A stretch of 64,000 nucleotides of DNA from Calothrix sp. PCC 7103. GTDB lineage: Bacteria > Cyanobacteriota > Cyanobacteriia > Cyanobacteriales > Nostocaceae. Shown piece after piece: positions 1 through 8,365 of the stretch; the first letter of the stretch is position 1; the number at the start of each line of letters is the position of its first letter. The notes under the pieces were generated by a model. The model had not been told where the DNA came from. It did no database searches and saw only the letters and a program-made list of their open reading frames with translations. The DNA lies in contig NZ_KB217478.1 of the NCBI RefSeq assembly GCF_000331305.1, positions 4,142,575-4,206,574 of the forward strand, in the 5' to 3' direction. The position numbers were made by a program, and so were the translations under genes.

Positions 1-120
1 TATAATCGAGGATATACGATGTTAGTAAATATGTTTTATAATTATATACTAAAAGCTATACACTCAATTATCGTAATCCGCTTGTGTGATTATAAGTCTT
101 AATCCGTTTTGAATCAAAGT

Positions 121-387
121 TTAAGCTGCCCACTTGGAAATAATTTTACTTTCTGTAATTTCAAGAGCGTTTGCAATTCTATAAAGTGTTGTGCGATGTG
201 GCATAGAAGCAGAGTCAAAAAACCTATTTAAAGACGGTTGTGGAATACCTGTTTTAAGTTTTGCCATTTCTCGCTTATCTACGTTTTCATTACTTTTTAC
301 GTATCCCCTACATAAGAAAAAATCAGATAAGACTACGATACCAAGTCTCAATTGTACTTTTCCCTGCCCCATATTATGCCACTTCAT
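121..387 (-). pseudogene. HTH (Cro/CI-like) regulator fragment
   Basis: The last ~48 residues (from MAKLKTGIPQPSLNRFF to SKWAA) read like the C-terminal part of a small helix-turn-helix antitoxin or regulator: a TGIPQPSLNR recognition-helix region followed by TLYRIANALEI. The first ~40 residues do not resemble any family, and on the opposite strand the same DNA runs directly into an N-terminally truncated acetyltransferase. I read this as the 3' half of an HTH gene joined to unrelated DNA by a deletion. A functional short protein starting at the internal Met near 267 cannot be excluded. Confidence 0.4.
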
Positions 388-399
388 TTGTTTTAATAC

Positions 400-680
400 T
401 TTTAAAAGAGAATGATGGACAATTTACACAAGATTATGAAATTGGCTGGCATTTGAAAAAATCCGCATGGGGTAAAGGTTATGCGACTGAAGCAGCAAAA
501 GCTATTCTTAATTACGGGTTTAACGTTTTGAAGCTACGGGAAATTTACTCGATTGTAAACGAGAATAATATAGCTTCAATTAAAGTTACTCAAAGATTGG
601 GAATGATTGGGTTAGGTAGTACTAATAAGTATTATAATATGAAACTGAAGTTATTTAAACTTGAGGCGCCTGCTCAATAA
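400..680 (+). pseudogene. GNAT (RimJ/RimL-type) acetyltransferase, C-terminal fragment
   Basis: The readable part begins near EIGWHLKKSAWGKGYATEAA, the acetyl-CoA-binding motif A of GNAT N-acetyltransferases, and continues through NENNIASIKVTQRLGM, the typical motif B region of the RimJ/RimL class. Everything N-terminal to this is missing, because upstream codons in this frame overlap the HTH remnant on the other strand and look like translated noise. About half of a normal ~170-residue enzyme remains, so it is almost certainly non-functional. Its last ~50 bp belong to a segment duplicated near 798. Confidence 0.6.
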
Positions 681-930
681 AAAAACTGGGTGATACTTTA
701 AAACGTTCACTAATAGCTCTAGCTTGTGTTTCATTAACAGCCCTTTTACCGCTTAATATTAAAAATAATGCCAATGAGTTGAAGAAGGGTTTTAAAGTAT
801 TATAATATGAAACTGGAGTTATTTAAACTTAAGCTCCCTCCTCAATAAACAAACTAGGTGATACTTTAAAACGCTCACCAAGAGCTTTAGCTTGTGTTTC
901 ATTAATAGGCTTTTTACCGCTTAATATATC
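629..930. repeat. Imperfect direct repeat of ~133 bp (629-761 and 798-930)
   Basis: Bases 629-761 and 798-930 align nearly end to end, sharing TATTATAATATGAAACTG near the start and TTTTACCGCTTAATAT at the end, with about 15-20 differences. The second copy holds the true 3' end of the HigA-type antitoxin gene; the first holds the 3' end of the GNAT fragment plus a decayed antitoxin 3' end. The divergence shows that the duplication is old. Confidence 0.75.
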
Positions 931-1239
931 AGAGACTTCATCATCTGAACCAATAAGATTAGCTAAATCTGCTTGACTTATACCACTTGCTTCTATTATG
1001 TGTCTAAGCACTTCGTGTGGTGTAACTTCATCCATTGGGTAATTTTCAGCCTCGTACACTTCAATCAATGTTACCAATAGTTTATATAGTGCCGTTTCTT
1101 CTGGAGTTAAATTTTTTGCAAACGTAAAGTGTTCTGCTAACTCTAAAGCACGGTCATATTCTTCTTCCGTCTCTATGACTTGGGGTGCTACTTGTGCTAA
1201 AAGATTGCTATATATAACTTGGTCAAAAGTTTGAGTCAT
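829..1239 (-). CDS. higA: HigA-type antitoxin (HTH domain)
   Basis: A 136-residue antitoxin of a HigBA type II toxin-antitoxin module. I place the start at ATG 1239 (MTQTFDQV); the 28 upstream codons lie inside the toxin gene. Residues ~30-75 form the acidic helical N-terminal part common in these proteins (ETEEEYDRALELAEH). The C-terminal half carries an HTH (SGISQADLANLIGSDDEVSDILSGKKPINETQAKALGERF), close to the antitoxins paired with HigB-type mRNA interferases. It would neutralise the upstream-encoded toxin and repress the operon. The two genes overlap by 17 bp with the toxin first, the usual HigBA order. Its 3' end is part of the duplicated 133-bp segment. Confidence 0.85.
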   Translation of the reverse strand: MTQTFDQVIYSNLLAQVAPQVIETEEEYDRALELAEHFTFAKNLTPEETALYKLLVTLIEVYEAENYPMDEVTPHEVLRHIIEASGISQADLANLIGSDDEVSDILSGKKPINETQAKALGERFKVSPSLFIEEGA

Positions 1240-1522
1240 TTTTCCATTTACCTTTATCGTATTCAGCGTGGGTAAGAAAATATTTATAGTAAATAATTTT
1301 ATTTTTATAATTAATACCAACAATTAACCGATAAGCGTTACCTTTGATATTAAAAACTGTAAAATTACCAACCGCTTCTGCATCACGATATACTTCACGA
1401 ACATCCTCCAAATTATTCCATTCAGCCTTTTTAATCGACTTGTACCATTCATCAATTTGCCTTTTAACATCAGGATATTGAGCAGCATCAGCACGGAGGT
1501 TACGAATTGATATTAGATGCAT
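1223..1522 (-). CDS. higB: HigB-type mRNA interferase toxin
   Basis: A 99-residue protein with the hallmarks of the HigB-type mRNA interferases of the RelE/ParE fold: an N-terminal helix rich in charged residues (RQIDEWYKSIKKAEWNNLEDVREVY) and the C-terminal core FNIKGNAYRLIVGINYKNKIIYYKYFLTHAEYDKGKW. The Y-R-L-I-V ... F-x-T-H-A-E-Y-D pattern is diagnostic of this family. It should cleave mRNA on ribosomes when free. It precedes and overlaps its antitoxin, so both are probably co-transcribed from a promoter in the 190 bp between this gene and the amylase gene. Full length and apparently intact. Confidence 0.88.
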   Translation of the reverse strand: MHLISIRNLRADAAQYPDVKRQIDEWYKSIKKAEWNNLEDVREVYRDAEAVGNFTVFNIKGNAYRLIVGINYKNKIIYYKYFLTHAEYDKGKWKNDSNF

Positions 1523-1712
1523 TTATACTTCATACGGATTTATAAAAATTAAAGATTTGATTATAATCCTTTTTGAGCGGAATGGTCAATGCTAGTACGA
1601 TTATAACTAATTCTTCTCCAATAATGACGGTGCCCAGATGCTAAAATCAGCTTGACCAATCAGCAAGCTAAAGTCATAATTTGCAACATTGACCTATATG
1701 TAGGTGTAAATC

Positions 1713-3206
1713 ATGGCAATTAACGGCGTAATGATGCAGTACTTCCACTGGTACAACAGTAGCGACGGTACTCTTTGGAATCAAGTTAAAAACAATGCCA
1801 GTGAATTGAAGAATAAGGGTTTTACGGCAATATGGTTACCTCCTGCTTATAAGGGAACTGGGGGAGGATACGATGTTGGTTATGGTGTTTATGATTTATA
1901 TGATTTAGGAGAGTTTGACCAAAAAGGGTCTGTTCGTACTAAGTATGGAACTCGTCAACAGTATGTTGATGCGATTAAAGCACTTCATCGTGAAGGGATG
2001 CAAGTTTACGCTGATGCTGTTCTTAATCATAAAATAGGCGCCGACTCTCCTGAAGTCTTCAAAGCTACCCCTTTTCCACAACATAACAGGCTAAGTCCCA
2101 AAGGTGGTTTAGAAGAAATTAAAAGCTATACTCATTTTCATTTTCCTGGGCGCCAAAACAAGTATTCTCAGTTTGAATGGCATTGGTGGCATTTCGATGG
2201 TGTTGATTACAACGAGTATAAATCTGATGACCGTGGGACTGTTTACTTGGTAGAGGGTAAAAGATTTGATGATTATGTAGCTCTTGAAAAAGGCAATTTT
2301 GCTTACTTGATGGGTTGCGATTTAGACTTTCAGGATGAATGGGTACGCCGTGAAATAACTGATTGGGGTGAGTGGTATTTAGATACAACTGGTGTTGATG
2401 GGTTTCGACTTGATGCCATAAAACATATTTCCTCTTGGTTCTTTCCCCAGTGGTTGGATGATTTAGAAAAGCATGTTGGCAAAGATTTGTTTGTTGTTGG
2501 TGAGTACTGGGTTCCTGATATTAATATCTTAAACTGGTATATCGACTCGGTTGGCTCCAGAATGTCAGTTTTTGATGTTCCCTTACATTACAACTTTCAC
2601 TATGCAAGCAAGTCGGGTGGTAATTACGATATGCGTCGCATTTTGGATGGCACTTTAATGCAACAACGTTCAACTCATGCTGTTACGTTCGTAGAAAACC
2701 ATGATTCTCAACCACTGCAAGCACTAGAGTCTGTTGTTGAACCTTGGTTTAAACCTCTCGCATACGCAATTATCTTACTACGCGCTCAAGGATATCCTTG
2801 CGTTTTTTATGCCGATTACTACGGCGCCGATTACAACGACAAAGGATATGATATCCACATGCCTTCACATCGTTGGATAATCGATAAATTACTCTACGCG
2901 CGTCAACATTACGCACACGGTTCGCAATACGAATACTTTGACCATTTTAATACTATTGGCTGGACACGCTTAGGTGATGAAAAACACCCCAAAGCTATGG
3001 CTGTTATTATGAGTGATGGTGCCGAAGGTTCCAAATGGATGGAAGTTGGTAAACGCAACACCAAATTTATTGATATCACCGAACATATCCAAGAGCCAAT
3101 TTATACAAATGACCAAGGTTGGGCTGAATTTCGTTGTAAAGGTGGTTCTGTATCAGTTTGGGTACAAGATTCAGGTTTGGATTTAAAAGCATTATTTGGT
3201 AAATAA
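1713..3206 (+). CDS. Alpha-amylase, GH13 (cytoplasmic type)
   Basis: A 497-residue endo-acting alpha-amylase that hydrolyses alpha-1,4 linkages of glycogen or maltodextrins. There is no signal peptide, so it should act in the cytoplasm. All four GH13 motifs are present: DAVLNH (~101-106), GFRLDAIKH with nucleophile Asp234, GEYW with acid/base Glu264, and FVENHDSQP with Asp331. The start MAINGVMMQYFHWY is typical of the bacterial liquefying group (GH13 subfamily 5). A short palindrome follows five bases after the stop and may act as terminator. It stands alone, between a toxin-antitoxin pair and a Uma2 gene, so no pathway can be inferred from context. Confidence 0.95.
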   Translation: MAINGVMMQYFHWYNSSDGTLWNQVKNNASELKNKGFTAIWLPPAYKGTGGGYDVGYGVYDLYDLGEFDQKGSVRTKYGTRQQYVDAIKALHREGMQVYADAVLNHKIGADSPEVFKATPFPQHNRLSPKGGLEEIKSYTHFHFPGRQNKYSQFEWHWWHFDGVDYNEYKSDDRGTVYLVEGKRFDDYVALEKGNFAYLMGCDLDFQDEWVRREITDWGEWYLDTTGVDGFRLDAIKHISSWFFPQWLDDLEKHVGKDLFVVGEYWVPDINILNWYIDSVGSRMSVFDVPLHYNFHYASKSGGNYDMRRILDGTLMQQRSTHAVTFVENHDSQPLQALESVVEPWFKPLAYAIILLRAQGYPCVFYADYYGADYNDKGYDIHMPSHRWIIDKLLYARQHYAHGSQYEYFDHFNTIGWTRLGDEKHPKAMAVIMSDGAEGSKWMEVGKRNTKFIDITEHIQEPIYTNDQGWAEFRCKGGSVSVWVQDSGLDLKALFGK

Positions 3207-3210
3207 AATA

Positions 3211-3235
3211 GTAAGGTGGGCACTGCCCATCTTAC
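3211..3235. repeat. Palindromic repeat, GTGGGCACTGCCCA core
   Basis: A near-perfect inverted repeat (arms GTAAGGTGGGC and GCCCATCTTAC) starts 5 bp after the amylase stop. The same element lies at 25560-25584, 3 bp from the gltX stop. Its position suggests a terminator or mRNA 3'-end structure. Confidence 0.7.
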
Positions 3236-3309
3236 AAATATCATTTAATATCCGAGTATAAAAGCAAAGTCGCTTGATTTTGATAGCCTGGTAAAGGAAG
3301 TGAAGAGTG

Positions 3310-3429
3310 ATGGTGTTTCCTTACGAAACTTTAAAATTATTGGCGCAAGAACGTAGAATCACCATCAGCGAAGCTGCTCTTGATAATCTTCGTATTCCAG
3401 AGGTAGTTAGAGCTTCTTGGCTTGCTTGA
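3310..3429 (+). CDS. Possible 39-residue ORF or gene remnant
   Basis: An ATG-to-TGA frame encoding MVFPYETLKLLAQERRITI and ending VVRASWLA. The overlapping frame upstream also reads as plausible protein (SLDFDSLVKEVKSDGVSLRN), so the two may be parts of one gene split by a frameshift. I do not recognise a family. It sits between the amylase gene and a convergent Uma2 gene. Confidence 0.25.
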   Translation: MVFPYETLKLLAQERRITISEAALDNLRIPEVVRASWLA

Positions 3430-3447
3430 GAAACTAACTTACCATAC

Positions 3448-3999
3448 CTATACACTGAACATTTTGTTTACTTCTAGCTGTATGTTCGGAAAATCTTGAG
3501 GTGAAATAAAACCAGTAGTTAATTTTACCTCTGAAAGGTATTGATTTGAACTTGGGTTACGAAAAACGATCAGTTGTGAATTTTGTAAATCAACAACCCA
3601 ATACTCACGAATACCAGCTTCTGCATATGCTTCCTTTTTCGCTCCTAAATCTTTTTCCAAAGTAGTATTTGAGTATTCCACTACCCAATAAATATCTTCT
3701 ACATATGGATGATGGGCTAGATATTGTGCAAGAGGAGGAACAACGACTGCTATATCTGGTTCTGGTTCCGAATCATTAGGTAGTGTAATTGGGTGTCCTT
3801 CTCTAATTGTTGCTCGTTCACCCAACCTTAAACGTAAATACTCAACAGCAGAACTACTATATACAGCATGTGGTTCTCGCTCTGGAGCCATTTCTACAAT
3901 TTCCCCTTTCAACAATTCAACACGGCGCCCAGATAATATCCCTTTCTCAATCATTTGGTGGTAATCATCAACTGTCCATTTGGCTCTGGTTATAGTCAT
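3448..3999 (-). CDS. Uma2 family (DUF820) endonuclease-like protein
   Basis: A 183-residue member of the Uma2 group, PD-(D/E)xK-fold proteins that are greatly expanded in filamentous cyanobacteria and have no established cellular role. The family pattern is clear: YHQMIEKGILSGRRVELLKGEIVEM at the N-terminus, then SEPEPDIAVV, then the core DIYWVVEYSNTTLEKDLGAKKEAYAEAGIREYWVVDL, which contains the E and K of the nuclease motif. Length is normal. There is no obvious partner gene; the next upstream region is a 450-bp spacer. Confidence 0.85.
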   Translation of the reverse strand: MTITRAKWTVDDYHQMIEKGILSGRRVELLKGEIVEMAPEREPHAVYSSSAVEYLRLRLGERATIREGHPITLPNDSEPEPDIAVVVPPLAQYLAHHPYVEDIYWVVEYSNTTLEKDLGAKKEAYAEAGIREYWVVDLQNSQLIVFRNPSSNQYLSEVKLTTGFISPQDFPNIQLEVNKMFSV

Positions 4000-4457
4000 G
4001 TTTTTACCTCACTTTCTCCTATCCTAAACTATGTTTGATGCTGGATGCGAGTTAAGCATAATTTTTTTTATAGTGAATTTTTATAGGCACCTCTGTAGTA
4101 TACTGCTCTCAGGTAAAATTTAGACTCATGTCATGCGCTCACGTAATATAGTAAAGTGAAGCATCTTGTGGGATGGCCCTCTGCACAAGTCCAGTTGATT
4201 GGAGTGTTTGCTTACTTTGGTGGCATTAGAAAAACTTGGTGATAGAAGCGGTAAAAAAATGTAGCCAATAATACAGATTAGTTAATTCGTGCCAAAGCTG
4301 ATTGTTAAGAATTGTTAAGATGCTCCTGTGCTGTTGACTTTCAGGGCGAAAACTGTAGAGATACTATACCCGTATATGCCTCTATTATATTAAAATTATG
4401 TCTTTAGAACAATTTACAAAATAAGCGCTAACATAGTTGCAAAAATACTTTGTAATA
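4000..4457. other. Intergenic region without a supported gene
   Basis: About 460 bp, AT-rich. It contains a decayed piece of the AGTGAAGCATCT repeat seen again near 59640, and a small direct repeat ATTGTTAAGA at ~4310-4320. No convincing ORF or RNA was seen. It should contain the promoters of the divergent uma2-like and mlaE-like genes. Confidence 0.4.
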
Positions 4458-5243
4458 ATGGCTATAAAATTGCAACAAAAGCAAAGCGTCAATTCCCTAA
4501 ATGGCTTTGTACATTTCATTGCATCTGTACTACTTTTCGGTCAAGTTTGGTTACGCTTTATCCAAGGAAAAACCTGCTACAGCAAGGTTATGGAACACAT
4601 GGTCAAAGTCGGGCCTGGTTCTTTGTCTCCTGTGTTACTTGTTAACTTTTTTGCAGGTATGATTTTTACAATTCAAACTGCGAGGGAGTTAGTTAAATAT
4701 GGTGCTGTAGAAAGCGTTGGAGGCGCCTTTGCTTTAGCTTTTTGTCGAGAATTGGCGCCGATTTTAACATCGAGTATTATTGCAGGACAAGTAGGTTCAG
4801 CTTTTGCAGCAGAAATAGGTGCGATGAAAGTTACTGAGCAAATTGATGCTCTTTATATGCTCAAAACTGACCCAATTAATTATTTAGTTCTTCCAAGAGT
4901 GATAGCCTGTTCCTTGATGGTGCCCATTGCTACTATTTTTGGTTTAGTGGTGGGAGTGATTGGTGGTATTTTTGTTGCCGCACAGTTTTACCAAATTGCT
5001 CCAGAAGTTTTTTTAGAGTCAATTAGAACGCTTTTATCAACATCTGATTTGCTAATTGTTTTACTTAAGGCATTTATGTTTGGCACGATGGTCGCTGTCA
5101 ATAGTTGTAGTTGGGGACTTGTTACTAGAGGAGGAGTTAAGCAAGTTGGAGAAGCGGCAACCTCAGCAGTTGTTAGTTCTTGGGTCGCTATCTTTATGTG
5201 TGATTTCTTTATCTCGTTACTATTTTTGGAAAAACCAATTTAG
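4458..5243 (+). CDS. MlaE/YrbE-family ABC transporter permease
   Basis: A 261-residue integral membrane permease of the MlaE (TGD1-like) family, which moves phospholipids or other lipids between envelope membranes together with an MCE-domain protein and an ATPase. Family signatures are GPGSLSPVLLVNFFAGMIFTIQTA, ELAPILTSSIIAGQVGSAFAAEIGAMKVTEQIDAL and FGTMVAVNSCSWGL. Five hydrophobic stretches are visible. I start at ATG 4458 (MAIKLQQ); an in-frame TTG 21 bases upstream is less likely. Neither the ATPase nor the MCE partner gene is adjacent. In cyanobacteria these genes are often scattered, so the isolation is not in itself odd. Confidence 0.9.
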   Translation: MAIKLQQKQSVNSLNGFVHFIASVLLFGQVWLRFIQGKTCYSKVMEHMVKVGPGSLSPVLLVNFFAGMIFTIQTARELVKYGAVESVGGAFALAFCRELAPILTSSIIAGQVGSAFAAEIGAMKVTEQIDALYMLKTDPINYLVLPRVIACSLMVPIATIFGLVVGVIGGIFVAAQFYQIAPEVFLESIRTLLSTSDLLIVLLKAFMFGTMVAVNSCSWGLVTRGGVKQVGEAATSAVVSSWVAIFMCDFFISLLFLEKPI

Positions 5244-5257
5244 TTTAGTGGCTGTAT

Positions 5258-5281
5258 AGAAACCGGGTTTCTAGGTTTCTA
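5258..5281. repeat. GAAACCGGGTTTC repeat downstream of mlaE-like gene
   Basis: A copy of the short palindrome AGAAACCGGGTTTCT followed by a half-copy (AGGTTTCT), 15 bp after the stop codon. It is one of at least eleven copies in the window, nearly all at gene 3' ends. Confidence 0.75.
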
Positions 5282-5397
5282 TAATATAGCTAATAACCAA
5301 TGACTAATAGTCAACCACAGGCAAAAAACTAGCCACCAGCTATTAGCAATAAAGTTGTACATCAATGAAATGAATTGGTCAATGATTCAAGATTACA

Positions 5398-5736
5398 TTA
5401 ACATCGCTCATCAAAACGGGTATAGAAACCACCGTATTTAATCCAGTATTGTTTCAAGGTATGATGAGGAGTATGTAAACTCGCTTTTGCTTGATAAAGA
5501 ATCACTTGACGATGAGCGCCCATCCAAATTTTGTTGATAGGTTCAACTGAGATTAAACTGCCTCCCAGTGCTGCAACACATTCTGCAAAACGCTCAATAG
5601 TCGTGTATTCCACAGTTTCAAATATGAAAAAGTGACCCGAACAAATCAGATGGCGACTGCGAACCCAGCAACGCATCTTTCTTTCAGCCTGTGGCGGCAA
5701 CATTTTGGCACTCTTTGTTTCTAATTGCATTAACAT
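5398..5736 (-). CDS. cpeR: CpeR-like phycoerythrin gene regulator
   Basis: A 112-residue protein that I recognise as the CpeR family (core MLPPQAERKMRCW, then SGHFFIFETVEYTTIERF, then ISVEPINKIWMGAHRQVI, then QYWIKYGGFYTRFDE). CpeR is known as the activator of phycoerythrin genes under green light and in Fremyella is the last gene of the cpeCDESTR operon. Here it directly follows a cpeT-like gene and overlaps its stop codon (ATG at 5736; an in-frame ATG at 5730 forms a TAATG junction; a third at 5703), so translation is probably coupled. No phycoerythrin subunit or linker gene lies nearby. The family call is from memory of the family and its context. Confidence 0.7.
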   Translation of the reverse strand: MLMQLETKSAKMLPPQAERKMRCWVRSRHLICSGHFFIFETVEYTTIERFAECVAALGGSLISVEPINKIWMGAHRQVILYQAKASLHTPHHTLKQYWIKYGGFYTRFDERC

Positions 5737-6206
5737 AAATCGCTCACCGCAGGTACTTCGTTTGCAAAGTTTTGTTTCTTTTCAAAACATAAAAGCCCAG
5801 GTGTTGAACCCCATATTTGTTCAGGAGTTTCTACATCCATGCCTTTATCTAGGCTATTCCAAGCGTTCTCTGTTAGTGTTAGTTCACTAACGAGATAAGT
5901 TTGGCGACCTTTACGCGGAATTAGATATTTGTTGTCTGGTTCTACATCCCTCCTAAATACGTCACTTACACGTTTAAACACCATCGAATATGGCGCCCAT
6001 AAACCATAATCATAAACTTGCTCGGAGTAAAAGCCAATGCCAGTAAAGCAATTGAATGGTAAAGGCCGAAACAAAAAGTGAATGTGGGCATATTGTTTAG
6101 AATTCGCAACCGCAAGATTAGGATTACTAAAATTTCCCGCCATCCACTGTGCTAGAGTCAACAAATCACTAGTATTTGCACTCCGATTGGTCAGTGATAT
6201 AGTCAT
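5730..6206 (-). CDS. cpeT: CpeT/CpcT-family bilin lyase with internal deletion
   Basis: CpeT/CpcT proteins attach bilins to phycobiliprotein beta subunits. The N-terminal part (LTLAQWMAGNFSNPNLAVAN, FRPLPFNCFTGIGFYSEQVYDYGLWAPY) and the C-terminal part (SMVFKRVSDVFRRDVEPDNK, GRQTYLVSELTLTENAWNSL, DVETPEQIWGSTPG) both match the family well. About 45-50 residues that normally lie between them, including the conserved segment ending in ERRYGC just before SMVFKR, are absent without a frame break. The protein is 158 residues against ~200 usually. I start at ATG 6206. The missing piece should form part of the beta-barrel, so this copy is probably inactive, yet the frame and downstream coupling to cpeR are kept. 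Confidence 0.8.
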   Translation of the reverse strand: MTISLTNRSANTSDLLTLAQWMAGNFSNPNLAVANSKQYAHIHFLFRPLPFNCFTGIGFYSEQVYDYGLWAPYSMVFKRVSDVFRRDVEPDNKYLIPRKGRQTYLVSELTLTENAWNSLDKGMDVETPEQIWGSTPGLLCFEKKQNFANEVPAVSDLC

Positions 6207-7032
6207 ATCAAAAAAAAACAAAAACAAATGTTTACTATATTGTTGTAGCCTAAATTTTTCAAAATTTAATATTCTCTTATCTTCAACAAATTACGTTGCG
6301 ACCGCCATCGTCCAAACGATAGCTCAAGGAATTCAGTAATATTCATCACAAAACAAGTTTTAAAAGTAGATTAAAATATTTAAAATCTTGAGTTGCTTAT
6401 GACCATGCCCTTTTACAACTTAATCTTTATAACCAAAAATTAAAGTCATGGCAAGCACGATTCAAGCAGCAACAAAAGTTAACTGCGAGGCTATTTCCTT
6501 TTTGATATCTAGTGAAGACATCGTAACGTTTACAACTTTTCCTCCAGTTCGGCAATACCTTGTATAGTTTGTGACAAACGATTAAATAGTAGTTGCTATA
6601 CCATACATCAAAATTCCCTCCCTTGAAATAAATCACTTTAACTGTGTTACATGCCAGCTATCGCGCGGATAGTCGCTTTTTGAATTAGGGTATAACTCCT
6701 TACACTTTATCATTGATATCTAAAACTTGCCATCTTAAGTCCCTTGCAGGTAATGTTTAATTATTAAATGCTGGTTCAGATGCCATTGGTTAAAATCTCC
6801 TGTTAAACGAAATTTGAGCCTGATTCTGAAAACATGTTTACAAAACTTAATCATTTCTGACCAAGTACAACATCCGCGCAAGCACTGAAAATAAGTTAGT
6901 TGCGATGATTTGCAAGTTATATACTTAAAAACATCTTTCCCTATTCTAATTTTCGTATGCCTTTGGGACGATGTTGATTAAAAATTGTAAATTTTTATTA
7001 TACCGGAGGGAATAGAGACTCCCCCCACACAC
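6207..7032. other. 826-bp region without a supported gene
   Basis: This is the long leader upstream of cpeT. On the minus strand there are short open stretches, for example a good ribosome-binding sequence AGGAG before ATGGCATCTGAACCAGC near 6792 that stops after nine codons, and a 69-codon frame at 6427-6636 with no recognisable features. Decayed coding DNA is possible, perhaps from lost cpe genes, but I cannot show it. Confidence 0.4.
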
Positions 7033-7587
7033 TCATATTATCTTCTGCTCAACTCCAAACCCTACCAATACAACATCCGATAGAGCTTCTCCCTCTGTCG
7101 GGCGCCGATATGTTAAAATGCGGCGAATACGTAAACTCGGATTAATCATGGTAATAGAGTCAACCGCGATTACACGAGTATAGTTAGTAGTCATCAGTAA
7201 CTCACGCTTAGTATTATCAAAGCGAAAATCAGCAATAATTGGTCGCTCTTCCTCGTAAGCGCGGTCTCTTAAATATTTTCCTTGTAAAAAATTTGACTCT
7301 TGTTCTTGTGTCACAAATAACATATTCAACTGCTGCGAAACTTTCTCACCTTTTTCTGAAACAGTTTCAAACTTGAGATGATACCCAGGTAAACTATTAA
7401 CATTAGGTGGGACGCTAAAAGCATTATCTGCAATCACTTTCAGCTTAAGCGACTCTGTTATTGGTTCAACGACAAACTTGGTATGTGAACGCTCGACTTC
7501 TTGCTGTGTTAAATAATGATATGTACGTTCAGTAGACCAGTTACCAACACAATCATCAAAAAATTGTTGAAATTCTGAGATAGACAT
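7033..7587 (-). CDS. CpcS/CpeS-family phycobiliprotein lyase
   Basis: A 184-residue lipocalin-fold bilin lyase of the CpcS/CpeS/CpcU group, which ligates phycocyanobilin or phycoerythrobilin to Cys82-type sites. Recognisable segments are FFDDCVGNWSTERTYHYL at the N-terminus, then RDRAYEEERPIIADFRFD, ELLMTTNYTRVIAVDSITM, INPSLRIRRILTYRRPTEG and VLVGFGVEQK. Length is normal and no break is seen. It follows a phycobilisome-domain gene on the same strand, separated by ~90 bp that hold a foldback repeat. The neighbouring gene may encode its substrate. I cannot tell the CpcS, CpeS or CpcU subtype by eye, so no symbol is given. Confidence 0.85.
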   Translation of the reverse strand: MSISEFQQFFDDCVGNWSTERTYHYLTQQEVERSHTKFVVEPITESLKLKVIADNAFSVPPNVNSLPGYHLKFETVSEKGEKVSQQLNMLFVTQEQESNFLQGKYLRDRAYEEERPIIADFRFDNTKRELLMTTNYTRVIAVDSITMINPSLRIRRILTYRRPTEGEALSDVVLVGFGVEQKII

Positions 7588-7589
7588 AG

Positions 7590-7660
7590 GTAGGGTGCGT
7601 GAAGGCTATTAACAATTTTACAACGAAGCAAGTAACAAGCGTAGCCTTCACGCACCTTAC
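7590..7660. repeat. Foldback repeat, GGTGCGTGAAGGCT arms
   Basis: Arms 7590-7607 and 7643-7660 are reverse complements with one mismatch (GTAGGGTGCGTGAAGGCT against AGCCTTCACGCACCTTAC), with a 35-bp loop. It lies between the phycobilisome-domain gene and the lyase gene. A related GGTGCGT/ACGCACC pair lies at ~52455-52520. Confidence 0.75.
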
Positions 7661-7679
7661 AACAAGCTCATAACCATAC

Positions 7680-8255
7680 CTAATTCTTAAAAGCTGCCAT
7701 TTTTTGAATTAAATGGTCAAAATATGGCGCCAGAGATAGTTGACTTTCTTCACATCTTTTTAAACTTGCAGCTTTCAGTCCTTCTAGTCCCACCACCATC
7801 GCATCTAAAGGTACTTGTAACTCTTGATACAAGAGTTCCATATAATGCAACCCTTCAGAACTAGTATATTCAACATGTTGCCCAGCAATACCGTAAGTAA
7901 TACAGCGTTCAAAGTGCCAAAAATCACGCCAACAAGCGGCCGCCCGCTCGCTTGGATAAAGACCACCACCCGGACTAGTAATATCAGGAAAAGTAGTTAA
8001 AACTTGTTCGCGTGCTTCATCTATAATTTCAGTAACATGGTCGCGTAAGTATTTCACAACCGAAATCAATTCACTGCTCTGCGGTGTGAGCGACTCAACA
8101 AAAGTTAACTCTTCATCTGTCAGATACTTGCCTGCATCATCTGCTGCTTGAAATATCTGTACAGCTTCGCTTGAGTGGGTTTGTTGCCATTGAGCAAAGC
8201 TGACAATTCTCGCTTTTGTAATGAGTTCTTTGACTTTTTGCGTTAATTCAGCCAT
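7680..8255 (-). CDS. Phycobilisome-domain (globin-like) protein
   Basis: A 191-residue member of the phycobilisome-protein superfamily, but not a standard alpha or beta subunit. The bilin-pocket region is visible: YPSERAAACWRDFWHFERC corresponds to the MAACLRD...YVTY segment of phycocyanin beta, so the Cys82-type attachment cysteine is conserved (AAC-WRD). The following LQVPLDAMVVGLEGLKAASL corresponds to the LGVP helix region. The N-terminal ~60 residues are helical and divergent. It probably binds a bilin supplied by the lyase encoded just downstream. I infer a sensor-like, regulatory or chaperone role rather than bulk light harvesting, because it is a single gene without an alpha/beta partner. 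Confidence 0.75.
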   Translation of the reverse strand: MAELTQKVKELITKARIVSFAQWQQTHSSEAVQIFQAADDAGKYLTDEELTFVESLTPQSSELISVVKYLRDHVTEIIDEAREQVLTTFPDITSPGGGLYPSERAAACWRDFWHFERCITYGIAGQHVEYTSSEGLHYMELLYQELQVPLDAMVVGLEGLKAASLKRCEESQLSLAPYFDHLIQKMAAFKN

Positions 8256-8365
8256 ATAGAATTAAGTAGATTCGGTTTACCGTTAAAATAAACCTATTAT
8301 AATTCTCTGCTTAAAGGCTAAGATACAACTGTACGAGAATCGTCGGCGCCGGACTTGATGAATTA

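Noticed and set aside
6427-6636. 69-codon minus-strand frame
   Set aside because: No signal peptide, domain or family resemblance; its composition fits non-coding DNA. Treated as part of an empty 826-bp region.
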